This document shows positions 6,837 to 7,129 of a stretch of 7,129 nucleotides of DNA, one piece after another. Numbering within the stretch: the stretch's first letter is position 1; every line of letters starts with the position of its first letter. The notes below the pieces were generated by a model. It was not told where the DNA came from, ran no database searches, and saw nothing but the letters and a program-made list of their open reading frames with translations. The position numbers were made by a program, and so were the translations under genes. This DNA is from an uncultured Collinsella sp. (GTDB lineage Bacteria; Actinomycetota; Coriobacteriia; Coriobacteriales; Coriobacteriaceae), in contig CAADSV010000156.1 in NCBI GenBank assembly GCA_900751665.1, positions 1 through 7,129 on the forward strand, read 5' to 3'.

Positions 6837-7045
6837 GTGGTCAAAAAAGGCCAAATATGAGTACTGCTACCAGTTTGGTGGCAGCCAAATGGCCTCAAAA
6901 ATCGGTGCCAGCGGCCAAAAGTGCATCGATTTTCGTCCTTCAGAGTCGCGATCTGGCTCCAAACAAGGCGATTTTGCTGCTCTGGACCGGAAAATCGCTG
7001 CTACTAATTTGGTGACAGTACTCATATTTGGCCTTTTTTGACCAC
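6837..7045. repeat. 209-bp MITE-like intergenic element with 30-bp perfect terminal inverted repeats
   Basis: Bases 6837-6866 are the exact reverse complement of 7016-7045. Key parts are GTGGTCAAAAAAGGCC at the left and GGCCTTTTTTGACCAC at the right. Pairing continues imperfectly inwards (6867-6884 against 6998-7015, 12 of 18 matching). The interior has its own hairpins: 6864-6884 (CTGCTACCA-GTT-TGGTGGCAG, one G-T pair), AAAATCG 6898-6904 with CGATTTT 6927-6933, and GCGATTTT 6968-6975 with AAAATCGC 6991-6998. There is no plausible protein in it. It could be a non-autonomous transposon remnant, a REP/BIME-type repeat or a structured RNA. The sequence alone does not decide between these. Confidence 0.75.
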
Positions 7046-7111
7046 TGCCCCGGTGGCGCGCGTAGACGTGGTGTAAGAGCGTCCTGAGGTCCGTCGCTGC
7101 AAGCCCCGATG

Positions 7112-7129
7112 TTACTCCTTCTTGAGGCC
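7112..7129 (-). CDS. Possible C-terminal end of a minus-strand gene entering from the right edge
   Basis: Read on the minus strand, the last 18 bases give GLKKE followed by TAA, with the frame open to the window edge. A charged Lys/Glu tail is a common protein end, and the convergent orientation would fit the intergenic element and terminator to its left. Five codons are far too few to identify anything, and chance is a real alternative. The preceding bases 7046-7111 show no clear gene or hairpin terminator on either strand. Confidence 0.2.
   Translation of the reverse strand, partial: GLKKE

Noticed and set aside
6742..7041. A 99-codon plus-strand frame across the end of the gene, terminator and inverted-repeat element.
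   Set aside because: It starts inside the membrane-helix codons of the surface protein, passes through the terminator hairpin and has no family resemblance. It is a chance frame.

Overview
The window is almost entirely one very large gene for a secreted, sortase-anchored, multi-domain surface protein, read on the + strand. The sequence is moderately GC-rich, and the protein combines a signal peptide, a beta-helix head, YDG/MBG-type repeats, Cys-pair modules, a threonine spacer and an LPESG sorting signal. This suggests a Gram-positive host, most likely a gut Coriobacteriia-type actinobacterium such as Collinsella. That placement rests on protein style and composition only; no phylogenetic marker gene is present.

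Layout. Bases 1-134 are a short leader whose first ~70 bases are dominated by abnormal G runs and look unreliable. A good Shine-Dalgarno lies at 121-127. The gene opens at 135 with a Sec signal peptide and the first turns of a parallel beta-helix, then stops at 570-572. The continuation is in the next frame, open from 551 and annotated from 581 to 6766. Adding one G to the run at 555-559 would join the two parts into a single 2210-residue protein. The split is therefore an apparent one-base deletion: a sequencing error, a phase-variation state or a real inactivation. Unless the frames are joined, the 2061-residue C-terminal part has no signal peptide, and the secreted N-terminal part has no anchor.

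Protein architecture after joining: signal peptide, beta-helix adhesin or glycan-binding-like head, Cys-containing linker, a series of YDG/MBG-like beta-sandwich modules, a Cys-pair module, a bacterial Ig-like module, and two tandem ~460-residue super-repeats (3431-4813 and 4814-6193). A truncated third repeat copy, a last Ig/X2-like module, an 11-Thr wall spacer, LPESG, a membrane helix and a KRRA tail follow. The plan is a binding head held away from the cell by a long repeat stalk.

Downstream, a 14-bp-stem hairpin followed by TTTT (6783-6817) ends transcription. Next is a 209-bp intergenic element (6837-7045) bounded by perfect 30-bp inverted repeats, with further internal hairpins and no coding capacity: a MITE-like or structured repeat. 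The last 84 bases contain no clear gene except a possible 5-codon C-terminal tail of a minus-strand gene running in from the right edge.
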